Source: Pyxicephalus adspersus (lineage: Eukaryota; Chordata; Amphibia; Anura; Pyxicephalidae). From it: DNA of 64,000 nt. The position numbers were made by a program, and so were the translations under genes. The notes beneath the pieces are model-generated. The model saw only the letters and a list, made by a program, of their open reading frames with translations, searched no databases and had not been told where the DNA came from. This document shows positions 28,909 to 39,747 of the stretch, piece after piece (the stretch's first letter is position 1; the number at the start of each line of letters is the position of its first letter). The stretch spans positions 29,801,753-29,865,752 of the forward strand of contig NC_092859.1 of NCBI RefSeq assembly GCF_032062135.1, in the 5' to 3' direction.

Positions 28909-31900
28909 ATGAAGGTGGTCCTGGTTCTCCTGCTGAGTGTCACTGTGGCAGTGGCTGCACCTCAAGGTAACATTACAGGGATAGACAGGTATTTCCAGCC
29001 AGTGTGTATTTAATGACTTATTGCAGTGGTTCCTTTAAAGCCAATAAAAAGACAAAAACAGCACTGCGCAATATGTTGGCACTATATAAATACTGTTTAT
29101 TATTATTATTATTATTATTATTAATAACAATAAAACAGAAATCTAAAAAACAGTAATAGATTGTAGCTTTCCAGTCCTTAGATGTTGTAGCTTGATTTGT
29201 TTTCTTTTTCAGACTTTATTAGACATATTCCTGTTTTAGGGCCATTAACTCCCTTACTGTATCTAAGGAGGGAGCCATAGTTGCCTTCCAGGTGGGAATT
29301 GAACTATACAAGCCTTAGTTCATCTACATTACATATAAGTTTTTTACAGAGGCAAGACAATGTTGTGTTTCTATGCTCAGAGTGCTAAAGACAATGTATT
29401 TCTGGCAGGCTTACTTGTCTGTAAAAGAGAAAACGATATGGCGATATGTTATACTTTTGTTATTGGGTTTAGGTCTTATTCCAAGATTTTTCACATTTTC
29501 ATGTTTCCCATACTAGTATAGGAATAGTAGTATAATAGTAGCTACTCTAGCTTTTCCTGCTATAACATGTCTTTGTAGAGTAGATTTGCTGCTATACCAC
29601 CTCTGCCTAACTGCTTATATCAGATAAATCACACAGGGAATGCATTCAAACACAAAATTTATATGTAAAAGGATTTGAGTAGAATAGCTTTACAATTTAG
29701 GAGCCATCTAAAAAACATACTGTAACAATAGAAGAGTAATTATATGTGAAAGACACCACCTATCTTCCCTTATAATGCCATTTAACCCCTCTACACTGAT
29801 ATTTCACTAACAATTCCCACCTTCAGCCCGGTAGTTCAATGGTCCAAGGCTACGTACACAAGTGCAGTAATTGTCTTTAGCAAACGAATGATTAACGACT
29901 GATCAAAGATTATTTTGAACTATCATATTGTGCACAATTCTGTACATGCTGTAAGGATATGATCATTTAAATATAATCCACCAATAATGTACACACACTG
30001 GATACGATCATTTGAACGATGCAGGAAGTGACGTGTGCAGGAGAAAGTGTACATCCACGATCACTGAACAACCGTACACACAATAGATATTGAACGATCT
30101 TTGCCCAATCAGATCCGCTGAGACCGTCGTTCATTTCCAGCGACATTCCTCGTTCGTTGGCGTCATTCACTTTTTTTGTTAACAGTTATCAAACGATCGG
30201 TCGCTTGTCTTTCGTTTCCAAGGATAATTATTGCATGTGTGTATGTAGCCTAACATCTATACAGATTTCCTGACAATAGGGATAAGATTACTCTTGGACA
30301 ATCAGCGTATGCAATGCCATGGTGATTGGATGAAGGTGTTTGTGCTGTGTGGATATACATTTTCTGTATATTTGCTGCACTAGTAGAAATTATGAAGCGG
30401 TTTGGAAGCTGCAAAGTATATTTAACATTATATGTCAACCCAGAGCCATGATTTGTTGTTAAAATGTACTGTATGTCTTCATTTTTGCTGTCTGCCAGAG
30501 ACCCCTTGTTTTTTGGAGACTAAATATAGGGTTTTAAGGTACCCGTAGACCAGATAATGCAGTGATTTGTGCATTGCTCCTCCCTCTGCGTGTGCCATGC
30601 CCAGTAATCTTCACACAGACTTTTTGTAGGTCAGTCATATATTTTCTGCTCTGATATAGAAGCTCCTCCTTTTTAAAAACACAAACTTCAAAAAGATGTT
30701 ACTTCTAGCAACATAAACAAATGTATCATTTATGCTTTTCAGAAAAGGATTACAAAGTCATTTTATACACATACAGCCACATTTTTGCTTGATGATATAA
30801 TTGAGGGTTTTGGTTCTTTCTTTCAGAACGATGGGTTAATGACTATGACCAACTTCTCCATTTTCAATGTCTGAGCCACCAGAGCATCAGTATGGTCATC
30901 AGGTAAAAAAATCTAAAAACTCTTCTTATAACTTTTTTCCAAGGGAGTGCAAATGTTCTTAGAAAGACCAAATAAAGAGTTCTTATCATATTTTTATCTA
31001 ACTAGTGTTTGTATGTTAGAACCACTTATTGACCTCCTTCTATCTCATCTCTCAGCATACATGACAATAAGCGTGAAGACCGAGTTTGGGACTTCAGTTG
31101 TCAGAACACTTTCAGTGCTGCATCTTGTTCCTGGACAGGATACGTCAATGACTTTGACCAAGAGTTCACTTTCATCTGCCCATTCGGTTCTGTCATTAGT
31201 GGCATGGAGAGCTACCATGATAACAACAAGGAAGACAGGAGGTGAGTAATGTTATACGAACACTAAACTGCTGTCTACGATGATCTCAATTGCAAAGGCA
31301 AAATCATCAAGACAGTTGGACTCAGCATGATTAGCTTGTGACAATCTTTCTTGAACTTCAGCTCTACCACTAAATTATTCCTACATGTCCTAAGACAATA
31401 GCAAGATCTTTCATTTTTTAGGTGGAAATTTCTTTGCTGCCAAGGAGAGGTGCCCGCTACCCATAACTGTAAATGGAGTGGATATGTCAATGACTTTGAT
31501 ACCTACTTGAGATGGGATGCACCTCCTAATGAGTACCTGACCGGTGTGCACAGCTACCATGATAACTACAGAGAGTATGTATTTCATTCAGTTTCTTGTC
31601 ATATACATTTCTTACCATGATGACCTCCTGTCAGTCATTGCGTGTAAAATTCTCTTTGTGGTTCAACTTCCAATATAATTTAGTAGAAATTACTTGGCCT
31701 AAGTTGACCTATGCTGAGAGATGGCTGACCCAATGCCACCTTCACTCACTTATTATATATTACATTTATGACACCAAAATTATGATTCTGAAAAAAACAT
31801 AAACGTTACTTACAACTAAAAAAACTTTTTCTTTTAATACAATTTGCATTTTTTTTGCCACACACAAAATCTCATATACTCCATTAAGAGCTAGAAACGT

Positions 31901-31980
31901 ATGTATAACACAAATCCATCATGTGTTGTGTTTTTAGGGACAGACGTTGGAACTTCCATTCCTGTGAGAAAAGCGCATGA
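28909..31980 (+). CDS. Dermatopontin-like secreted protein, tandem copy 2
   Basis: Five coding exons: 28909-28966, 30827-30902, 31056-31241, 31422-31574 and 31938-31980 (stop TGA). Exon lengths 58, 76, 186, 153 and 43 and splice phases equal those of copy 1, giving 171 aa. The signal peptide is identical to copy 1. The DRxW repeats, the YVNDFD repeats and all eight cysteines are kept. Replacements are most frequent in exon 2 (ERWVNDYDQLLHFQCLSHQ against DRWINGYDQYLHYQCPSHQ) and avoid the cysteines. Intron 1 is 1.9 kb against 3.5 kb in copy 1. It is presumably an extracellular matrix or secreted protein; whether the two copies differ in expression is unknown. No frame break or damaged splice site was seen, so both look functional. 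Confidence 0.88.
29062..29133 (+). mobile_element. SINE 3' tail fragment
   Basis: CACTGCGCAATATGTTGGCA, CTATATAAATACTG and a (TTA)n tract, matching the 3' end of the tRNA-derived SINE. The rest of the element is missing. Confidence 0.55.
29847..30251. mobile_element. MITE with family A-like ends, in intron 1 of dermatopontin-like gene 2
   Basis: Starts AGGCTACGTACACAAGTGCA and ends TTGCATGTGTGTATGTAGCC plus T, which are inverted repeats. The interior differs from family A (it has many GATCATTT and GAACGAT repeats), so it is a related but separate subfamily. Confidence 0.65.
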
Positions 31981-32185
31981 GACCTAGAAAATACTGCTGG
32001 AAATATACAGAAAACCAGAGCCTTCATCAAAGTTCAAATACAACCTGCGGCCTCTTGGAGGTGCAACAGTTTCTTCTTATGTTTAGTGATATAACCCTTG
32101 TGGTAAACAATGCAAGGAATATTCATTTATATATCTTTAATCCACTTTCCTGCTAAAATCTCTAACATTAAAAAGTCCTTTTTAC

Positions 32186-32191
32186 AATAAA
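32186..32191 (+). other. Poly(A) signal of dermatopontin-like gene 2
   Basis: AATAAA about 205 bases after the stop codon, the first clear signal in the 3' flank. Confidence 0.5.
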
Positions 32192-32567
32192 AGACCTACC
32201 TGCTCTCAGTTTTTAAAGTTTAAGCTTAATTCTGCTAAACAACACCATAATGGCCTTAAAGTAAATTCATTATTACAGTTGTGATCATTTATTTGCAAAG
32301 CCATAAAATTATTTTAAGAACCAATATATTCCCATTATTTTTAATGGAATTCCAATTACACTTCTAGGGGTCAATTTATAAAGGTTGAGATTTTCCCACA
32401 TTATCAGACTGGATTCAATTAGAAAACATGTAAATCCACACCTATTTATGGACCCCTTATGCCAGGCATGTCCAAAGTCCGTCCCGCGTTCAGGTTTTCA
32501 CTGGCCCGCAGCCTGTCATCAAAAGAATAATATGCGGCCCATGTGTGTGCAAAGGGAATCTCCTACG

Positions 32568-32738
32568 TTTGTAGTTGGCGTGTGCTGTGCGGGACCCGCA
32601 CGAACCACATTCACTCTGATTTAAAGAAAGTTCTCTGCATGGAGTCTGGTGTCAGTGTGGACTCCATGCAGAGATCTTTCTTTGAATCAGAGTGGACGTG
32701 GTCCGAGCGGGTCCTGCACAGCACACACCAACTACAAA
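32568..32738. repeat. 171-bp long inverted repeat (hairpin)
   Basis: Arms 32568-32647 and 32659-32738 are complementary at about 71 of 80 positions, around an 11-base loop. The outer part is TTTGTAGTTGG/CCAACTACAAA and the inner part CTCTGCATGGAGTC/GACTCCATGCAGAG. Confidence 0.85.
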
Positions 32739-33132
32739 CCTGGGGGATTACACACACTGCTCTTAAAATCTCACTGTTCGGTCACTTGTGTTCATTGCAA
32801 GGGATGGTATGGACATTTTGACTGGACTGCGGCTGGCTACAGATAAGTTGTCTTGACAGGTATATGTTTTTCTGTGATTTGTGCTAAAGTAGTTCATCTG
32901 TGGAGCAGGAGCATATGGGCAATTCCCCTCTTCCTCCACACAAATCAAAATGCCTTGGGCACCCCATAACCCTGTAGGGTATTTAACAGCTTCCCTTAGT
33001 TCCACCTTTGGTAGTTACTAACCAGTGCAATGCATACAGCAGCCATGCTCTGACCTAGTTGTCTAACCATCACAATCTGTCAATAGCACTCAAATCCTTG
33101 GCCTTTCCCCAATTTCCTGCTTCAAACACATT

Positions 33133-33326
33133 GGGCCTGATTTATTAAAGGATATGTTTTCATCAGAGAAGTTGGGTGATCCAGCAAACCTGGAATGGAT
33201 CTGGTCCAGGATTCAAAACATTTGCTAACAAATGGTATATGACTTTTAAGAAATCCATTCCAGGTTGCTGATCACTGATGACAGTGTATCCTCTCCAGCC
33301 TTGGAGAGTTTTAATACATCATCCCC
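33133..33326. mobile_element. Family B palindromic MITE, copy 2 (nested in the hAT-like element)
   Basis: The ends GGGCCTGATTTATTAAAGGA and TTGGAGAGTTTTAATACATC are inverted, with GGATCTGGTCCAGGATTC in the middle. It is shorter than the other copies at the left arm. Confidence 0.65.
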
Positions 33327-34030
33327 ATTATCTTTATGACGCTCCTGTTAACGTGCCAATTAATATATTCCAGTTTGACAAGTGCCCCTGTAATGAGAAA
33401 ATAAATGTTATTCACTGCACCTGTTCATGATTTTATTGTATTGGATGATTGCTGTAATATATTTTATATATTTAATTATATATTCCTGTAATCAGATCAG
33501 TTTTATATGACGTACTGCGTACCATATACTGATTTATATTAAACAGGTAATTTGCATTTAATGTTAATGGTTGAAACAGTGTCAGGCTGAATGGTCCGCC
33601 CTCACACATTTTCACCTCACCAAATCTGGCCCTCTTTGCAAAAAGTTTGGAGCCCTGCTAATGCATATCTTCATATTATGTGTTGCCCAGTTCAGCCTAC
33701 GGAAAGCTTGCAGTCTTTTGTGACGATTGTAAATGGGGTCAAACTGGCCACTTTTCTTGGTAAAGACTCCATGTCCTGAAAACTCTTTGGTTGTCCAATA
33801 TGAACTACAAGTTTGAAATCTTCCAACCTGACTTTGGATTTGCTTCCCAAATTTTGTAATAAAGTGCTGATAATAGGTTGACTAAATCCCCAGTCAGAGC
33901 AGCATACACACCCCTAAATTACAGCTCTACCTCACTGCTTCATAGTAGGGGTGGTGGTGGGATTCTCTTGAGAAGTGGTATTGACTTCTCTCTGAAGATA
34001 GCTTGGCTGTAACCAAAAAGTTTATGCAAT

Positions 34031-34115
34031 CGGCCCGATTTACTAAAGTACTCCAAGGCTGGTGAGAGAGAGAGAAGACAGAGAGGAGAGAGGGAGCACT
34101 GTCATCAGTGAATGT

Positions 34116-34147
<32 letters not shown>

Positions 34148-34280
34148 CTGGGTAATTCAGCAAACCTGGAATGGATTTCTTCAGTCATTTGCTAGCAAAT
34201 GTTTTTGATCCTGGACCAGATCAATTCCAGATTTGCTGGTTTACCCAGCTTTACCGCCAAAACGTATCTTTTCCAGCCTG
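34031..34280. mobile_element. Family B palindromic MITE, copy 3, with microsatellite expansion
   Basis: The left arm CGGCCCGATTTACTAAAGTA, CTCCAAGGCTGG runs into a GA-rich tract (34063-34097) and an (AAT)n tract (34117-34147). The core TTTGCTAGCAAATG and a decayed right arm ending CTTTTCCAGCCTGAAC follow. Confidence 0.55.
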
Positions 34281-35550
34281 AACTCTTCTGCCTTTTAGTT
34301 TTTCCATTACCAGGTATTGAGAAAGCATCTGACCACAATTTACATTTCGTCAATCACTTCCACTATGAATTTCTCTTGCTGGGAAATGTACCTGGCATTT
34401 ATTGTTCTTCCATCTTTCCCATGTCCCCCCTCCCCAATCTGAATTCAGACATGGGAAGTAATGCAGTGTACAAGCACACTTCTCCAATAAACAGATATTC
34501 TGTCCACCACTTTGATTTTACACACTGGTTGTATTGACTAATCAGCCTGCTTGTCATTAGAATTTGCCTTGTTCAATTTTAGGTTTTCTTGGGCTTTATA
34601 TTCAGAGGAAAACACTCATCACCAGTGCCAGTGATTCTTAGAGCAAGCCAACCCAAATCACATTACTAAATATCTTAAACTTAGGAAACCCCTAACATTT
34701 TCATAAATGGATATACATCAGGCTCAACAATTTATCTTTTGATAGGAGGAACAAATGAGAGAATGGTATTTAAAAATAAAAACAGAAACATTGGAAGAGT
34801 TACTATATATTTATTTACAATAAGTATCATGAGACGCGCATCAGAGAGGGATTACACCTGTAAAAAATAATAAAAATTAGATAATGGACAAATGTGCAAA
34901 TATTTTATACAAGTTCGCACAAAAAGCAAAAAAAACAAATGTACAAACTGCAAGAACACAGATTCCATTATTTTGAAGCAATTGTACCATTGAGACATTA
35001 AACAGAACCTTTCCTCTGTCAAACAGAAGTAAAACATCATCTTGATGTAACTGCCCTTTTAAACTCCAGGAAGAAATATTAGACAAATAGTAATCTGTAA
35101 TCATTAGTACATTAATAAATGTATTTGTAAAAGCCAGTGGAGTAAGTGCCAAAAGCCTCTTTCAGTTCCTATACTGCAGAGCTCAGACAGGAAGATGGAG
35201 AAGCAGCAGAAGGAGCCAATCAGTTGCTGCAGTGTGCAAACAAGGAACATGGTGAAAGACAAATTCATCAGTCTGCAGCCTCTCTTTTCACTGTGCCATC
35301 ACAGGCTGGGACAAAAGCTGTGTGACTAAACGTCAGTGTAAAAATAGTCAGGGCCTTTCCCTGTCAGCCAAATGGAATACATCTGCAAGGACTATTGTTT
35401 CAATTAGGAAACCAAGGGTCTCTTTTAATACATCATGCTGACAGTGGACAGGCTTTTCTACTTAAACTTTGGCTGCTTCCTATGAAAAATGAACTGTAAA
35501 AATTTTTCCATATTTTGTATTTAAATACAACTGGAGTGGGTTTAGCTGAT

Positions 35551-35891
35551 TTAAAGGGGGACTAAACCCTCCTTCATCGCTATGCAAAGTTCACTGTTCC
35601 AGTTATGACACCAGCAATGTGACCGCTTGAACAAGCAAACTGGAATCTGTCACAGTTCAATGTAACACAAAGCATGTTCAAAGCCAAACTAAAGTTCCAC
35701 TATTTTTTCCCCACACGATCAGGCAGGTCATTATTGCAGAAACAGGCGATGTGCCCTCTGCAATATCCCCCCTCCTGCCTGATCACTCTCATCAAAGAAG
35801 CTGAGCTGCGTATGGGAAGCTTAGAAGAAGACGGCAGCACTCTGTGACAAAATGGGAACGGGTTAATATTGCAGGTTTAGTTCCACTTTAA
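35551..35891. mobile_element. T2/Kolobok-like MITE with TTAA ends
   Basis: Starts TTAAAGGGGGACTAAACC and ends GGTTTAGTTCCACTTTAA, inverted repeats with TTAA at both outer edges. This matches the T2 (TTAAAGGRR) type abundant in frog genomes. It carries no coding sequence. Confidence 0.65.
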
Positions 35892-36175
35892 GAATGTAAA
35901 AAAGTTAAACCTAGAAAAAAAAAGAACCCTAATTAAGTTGGCGTGACTATCAAGGTGCAATGATCACTGCTCCTGAAAGGGTTCATATAAGTATTCAGGA
36001 TAGAAGTGTTTATCTGAATACTACATTTCAGCACTGGCAATTCTAAAGGTGAAATACATACAGAGCATATTTCATAAACATTCTGTCTCCAAGCAGATTT
36101 CCCCAAGAAAAGAGCCCATTCTCTCACAACAGGCTCCCCCCCCCCCCCCCCAATGGTAACTCGTAATCACAATGT

Positions 36176-36181
36176 TTTATT
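36176..36181 (-). other. NDUFB2: NDUFB2 poly(A) signal (minus strand)
   Basis: TTTATT on the plus strand (AATAAA on the minus), about 117 bases beyond the stop codon at 36298-36300. Confidence 0.6.
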
Positions 36182-36297
36182 ATAGTATTCTAGATGGAAA
36201 GAAATGTGCCTCATGCAGCCAGAAACCTGTATCATAAAAGCATTTAATGACCAAACATTAAAAAGAAGCAGAATATGCTTACTGCTAATACAGAGAT

Positions 36298-38990
36298 CTA
36301 TTCATCTTCTGAGGGCAGACCCAGCTCTTCATCTGTCCACTTAGAAGGATCAGGATAAGGAAAGTGACCCTAAAACAAACAAAAAAATAATAAATAAAGC
36401 AAAAACATATCACAGCCCATTCAAAGCTCTGATTCAATCATCCAATAGCGGTGTTCTCTAAAGTCAGCACCATTCTGCTCTATAGAGGGGGAAGAGAGGG
36501 GGAGAACGATGGAGGGGCACCCCGCTGCGCTCCTTCTCTTCACTTGCATTACGATCGTTTGTCATCCATCGCCCATGGATCTGCCAGGGCGGTCATTCCG
36601 ATGATGGATGACAAGCACTGTACACACGCAAGATTCTCGTCCAATATCGGCCCTGAGCCGATTATCAGACAAGAACAATTGCAGGTGTGTACATAGCCCT
36701 AAAATCCGCTTTAAAGATGTCAAAACCTAAAAAGTGTCATGTATATTGCAGCTGATCAGGGCTTGAGGTGACCACATGTGAATAAATAGTTGTCATACAG
36801 ATTAATTATAGGATAGTTTTATTTTAATAAATATCATGAGTTAGACTCTTTCAGATTTTAATAAGAAAAAACATTTGTTTGTACCTTGATGGATCACAAA
36901 TTGAAGTGTGTGGACACCATTACATTTTATTACATTCCAAAAAAAATGTGGACAGATTAATTGGCTTCCCCAAAAAAATTAACCCTAGAGTGTATTAATG
37001 ACATATAACTATGGTAGGGACATTAGATTGTGAGCTCCTTTAGGGGACAGCTTTATGACATGATTATGGACTTTGTACAGTGCTGCGCAATATGTCGGTG
37101 ATATATACTGTGTAATAATATTCTATAAAAACTGTCCACAAAACATTCCATGACCGAATATTCAATCTATATAAATCTTTATTAAAGTGCAGGCAGCAGC
37201 GACGAGTGCATAGCCCTCCATATGTAAATGTGATGTTTTGAAGCAGAGCTCTCTCTTTTTTGGAATATGGAGCAGAAGGAAACCCTTATAAAAGAAATCC
37301 AGATACAGATACATTTTTTTAAACAGTAGACACATTTATATATAAAAGGGACAGAATGACACAAAGTAGTCTTCGTTGCAGGGCTGCTGCCCTTGTTTTA
37401 GTGTCTTTAGGTAAAGCAGAAATAAAAAAAATGTGGTAGTGTTTGCACCGCCTCTTCTCTCTTCCCAGCCAATCACAGCACAATATATTCTGTAATGTAT
37501 GCTCAGAAAATAAGCCCGTTTGTGATTGGTTGAGGAGAGCGGAAGGGGCGTGAAAACAACAAAGTTCCTAGCTTTGCTTTCCTATAAATGACGTTCTGCA
37601 GCGCAGCAATGCCATAAGAACTCAGGTGATGGTGAATTATTCTGCATCTTCAAAAAAATGGAATACAAGTTTTTTAGGTTAGCTGACCAATAAATACAAA
37701 CCAGGATGGGAAGGGGTTACAACCTTGGATTACCGGAGTTTATTGACTGCTGTGATAAAAACTTACCAGGACTTCAGATGGAGAATGCCAAAAATGCCAC
37801 AGGATCCAAAACCACATGAAGCCGCTGAGGAACTCGGCCTTTATAACCTGGGACTTGGTCAGCTTAACCCTCTGCCGGTAGTGAGGTTCTATGTGGACTC
37901 CACCTCCAGCCCTGGAATAGAAAGTTTCATCATCATCATACAGGGAGTCCCCGGGTTACATACGAGATAGGGACTGTAGGTTTGTTCTTAGGTTGAATTT
38001 GTATGTAAGTCGGAACAGGTACATTATTTTAATAAATGCAGTTAGGACAGATGTTTGTCTCAATATATTATTATTAGACAGTGTGGTGTCAGTTACTGTA
38101 TAAAATCCTCACTGTGAGTGATTCACAAACAAAGCAAGAAAAATCTTTATGGAGCCTAGACATTCAATAACTTCTAGAGCAAGCTGTGCTTTGATATGCA
38201 AAAAAGAAACAACTGCAGAGTTTGTCTTGGTCATTAAACAGTTACAAGAGGCTGCAGAAAGAGCTCACCCCCTAAGATCACCCACAACCTCAGCTGTGTT
38301 TAGCAAAAGATTTCCTCTGCAAGTCATGCAAACTGCCCCTCCCCCACATCAAGCCTCTGTCCTGCACACAGCAAGCAGGGAAGTCCTGATTGTATCTAGG
38401 AGTCGTCCCAAAAGGTCTTAACTCGGGGACTACCTGTAATATTATTAATATACAGATTCCTGGGTTAGGGGGAATTATCCTGGCCCCTCACCCATTACTT
38501 TTACCACTGATGCAATTTCTGATCTCTCCTTAAAGAGAACCTGTCACCAAGCATCAGGTTCAAACACCGACATCTCATGTATTTTACAAGCTTGTTCTTC
38601 CTCTTTATATAGATAATTCTTATTTCAATAGCAATGTACCTTTGAACTTCTGCCAGGCATATCCTAGCTATCATCCAATTACACACAGTGCTGGCCCAGC
38701 TCCCCAGTCGCTCCCCATATATCCTGTGTATGTGAAGTGAAGGGATATTATTATATTATAGAATGTCATTATGGAGATATCCTGACACTGGGCCCTGTCA
38801 CATCACACTGGGAAGCCTTATATCAGCTCCAGAACCTCCAGACCTAGAAAACACGCAATACGACCGCCCCACTCCCTTCACTAGGAGTTCCAGTCACTCA
38901 CTGGCGGACTCCTTGCTGCCTCTTCACCGTAGACCCGAACAGGCGGCCCCCGGCCCTCAGAGCTCCGCCGAGCCGACCCAGCGACGCCAT
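36298..38990 (-). CDS. NDUFB2: NADH:ubiquinone oxidoreductase subunit B2 (complex I accessory subunit AGGG)
   Basis: Three coding exons on the minus strand: 38990-38902 (start), 37911-37767 and 36369-36298 (stop TAG). They give 101 aa against about 105 in mammals, all in frame with GT/AG junctions. Exon 1 encodes a basic mitochondrial leader ([19 protein letters not shown]). Exon 2 starts with [13 protein letters not shown], the sequence behind the name AGGG, and holds a single membrane helix around [12 protein letters not shown]. Exon 3 encodes [19 protein letters not shown], the conserved C-terminus. The protein is a supernumerary subunit of the distal membrane arm of respiratory complex I in the inner mitochondrial membrane. 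It is transcribed toward BRAF, the same tail-to-tail order as in mammals. Introns contain family A, SINE and pogo-like elements. Confidence 0.95.
36464..36700. mobile_element. Family A MITE, 5'-truncated, in NDUFB2 intron 2
   Basis: Begins inside the element at CAGCACCATTCTGCTCTATA and runs to the end GCAGGTGTGTACATAGCCCT. The left terminus is missing. The internal CATCGCCCATGGATCTGCC region pairs with GATGATGGATGAC. Confidence 0.6.
36950..37125 (+). mobile_element. tRNA-derived SINE, 5'-truncated, in NDUFB2 intron 2
   Basis: Contains AGATTAATTGGCTTCCCC, GGGACATTAGATTGTGAGCT and the end GTGATATATACTGTGTAATA. The tRNA-like head is missing. Confidence 0.6.
37939..38438. mobile_element. pogo/Tc1-type MITE with TA target duplication in NDUFB2 intron 1
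   Basis: TA is followed by CAGGGAGTCCCCGGGTTACA at the left. At the right, TAACTCGGGGACTACCTG is followed by TA. Termini are inverted over about 17 bases, and the TA duplication fits Tc1/mariner/pogo. The body is 496 bp (37941-38436). It lies 29 bp from the splice acceptor of NDUFB2 exon 2. The open frame inside (38149-38421) has no recognisable domain. Confidence 0.65.
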
Positions 38991-39747
38991 GACACCGGAT
39001 CAATGTCACCTTCCGTCTGAGCACGCTGATTGGTCGACTCTTCCGTGAAGGCGATTCCATTGTCACATTAGGGGGGGCAATATGTCATTTTCACCGCACA
39101 ATAACCGCAGTAAAACATCTATTACCGCCATAGAATCTCTTCAAAACAAAATAATGTTAAAACGTATTTAATAACTGGTCGTTTTATTTACACACTATTC
39201 AAAAAAGAAACTCGTCCGAAAAAGCTATTTGAATCAATAAAACGACCGTACTGTGATTTTTAAAAAATAAAACATTGAATTAAAAGATGACTGAATTCAT
39301 TTAGGAGCAGATATTATATTAAGGACCCGCTAAAAGTCAATCGATCACCCTCTAGTTTGGGTGGTAAGGTCCGTTACTATGGTTTCTAGGCACTCGTACA
39401 CGACGTACATGTGAGGATTGTACTACATCAAACAGTAGGGGGGTATTTTGTTTTCTTTGGGACGTAAGTCTATCGCAGTTTTACCATTATATACAGAACT
39501 AATTTAAAAGAAGAAATAAAAGCAAAATCATTAAGACGTGTTTTTATTTAGAGATTAGAACACTGCTTGGATTTATAGTTAAGAAAACCGACAATATAAA
39601 TGCAGCAGTTATGTTTATCTGTTTAAGGATAGAATTTACCATCTAGTGTATAAAACAGATACGTATTTGTTAAATAATAATAGCAAGAACTAGAAGTCTG
39701 TATAAACACCTGGCACCCCTGTAATTTGGATAGTAGCGCCGGTTGCC
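38991..39747. promoter_or_regulatory. Divergent promoter region between NDUFB2 and the vWA/DUF4537 gene
   Basis: The 757 bases between the two start codons are the only space for both promoters, so a shared bidirectional promoter is likely. Next to NDUFB2 it is CpG-containing (CTGATTGG at 39026 is an inverted CCAAT). It has two direct repeats 369 bp apart (about 39346-39394 and 39714-39763) sharing TTTGG and ATGGTTTCTA. The second contains, on the minus strand, GAAACCATGGCAACC (39741-39755), which resembles an RFX X-box. No TATA box was seen. The repeat and motif are visible; the regulatory role is inference. Confidence 0.5.

Larger units (their letters stand above)
32463..33657. mobile_element. 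Large hAT-like non-autonomous element
   Basis: The left end CAGGCATGTCCAAAGTCCG and, inverted at the right end, CAGGGCTCCAAACTTTTTGC resemble each other and the ends of hAT (Charlie/MER5-type) elements. The flanks CTTATGCC and CTAATGCA could be a decayed 8-bp target duplication. It contains a long hairpin at 32568-32738 and a nested family B copy at 33133-33326. No transposase reading was recognised. Confidence 0.5.
32200..36170. other. Intergenic, repeat-rich stretch between dermatopontin-like gene 2 and NDUFB2
   Basis: Apart from the hAT-like element, two family B copies and the T2-like MITE listed separately, I see no gene. A poly(C) run at 36136-36151 lies just past the NDUFB2 poly(A) signal. 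Confidence 0.55.

Noticed and set aside
38149..38421. 90-aa open frame in NDUFB2 intron 1
   Set aside because: Entirely inside the pogo-like MITE, with no transposase motif; chance reading of element sequence.
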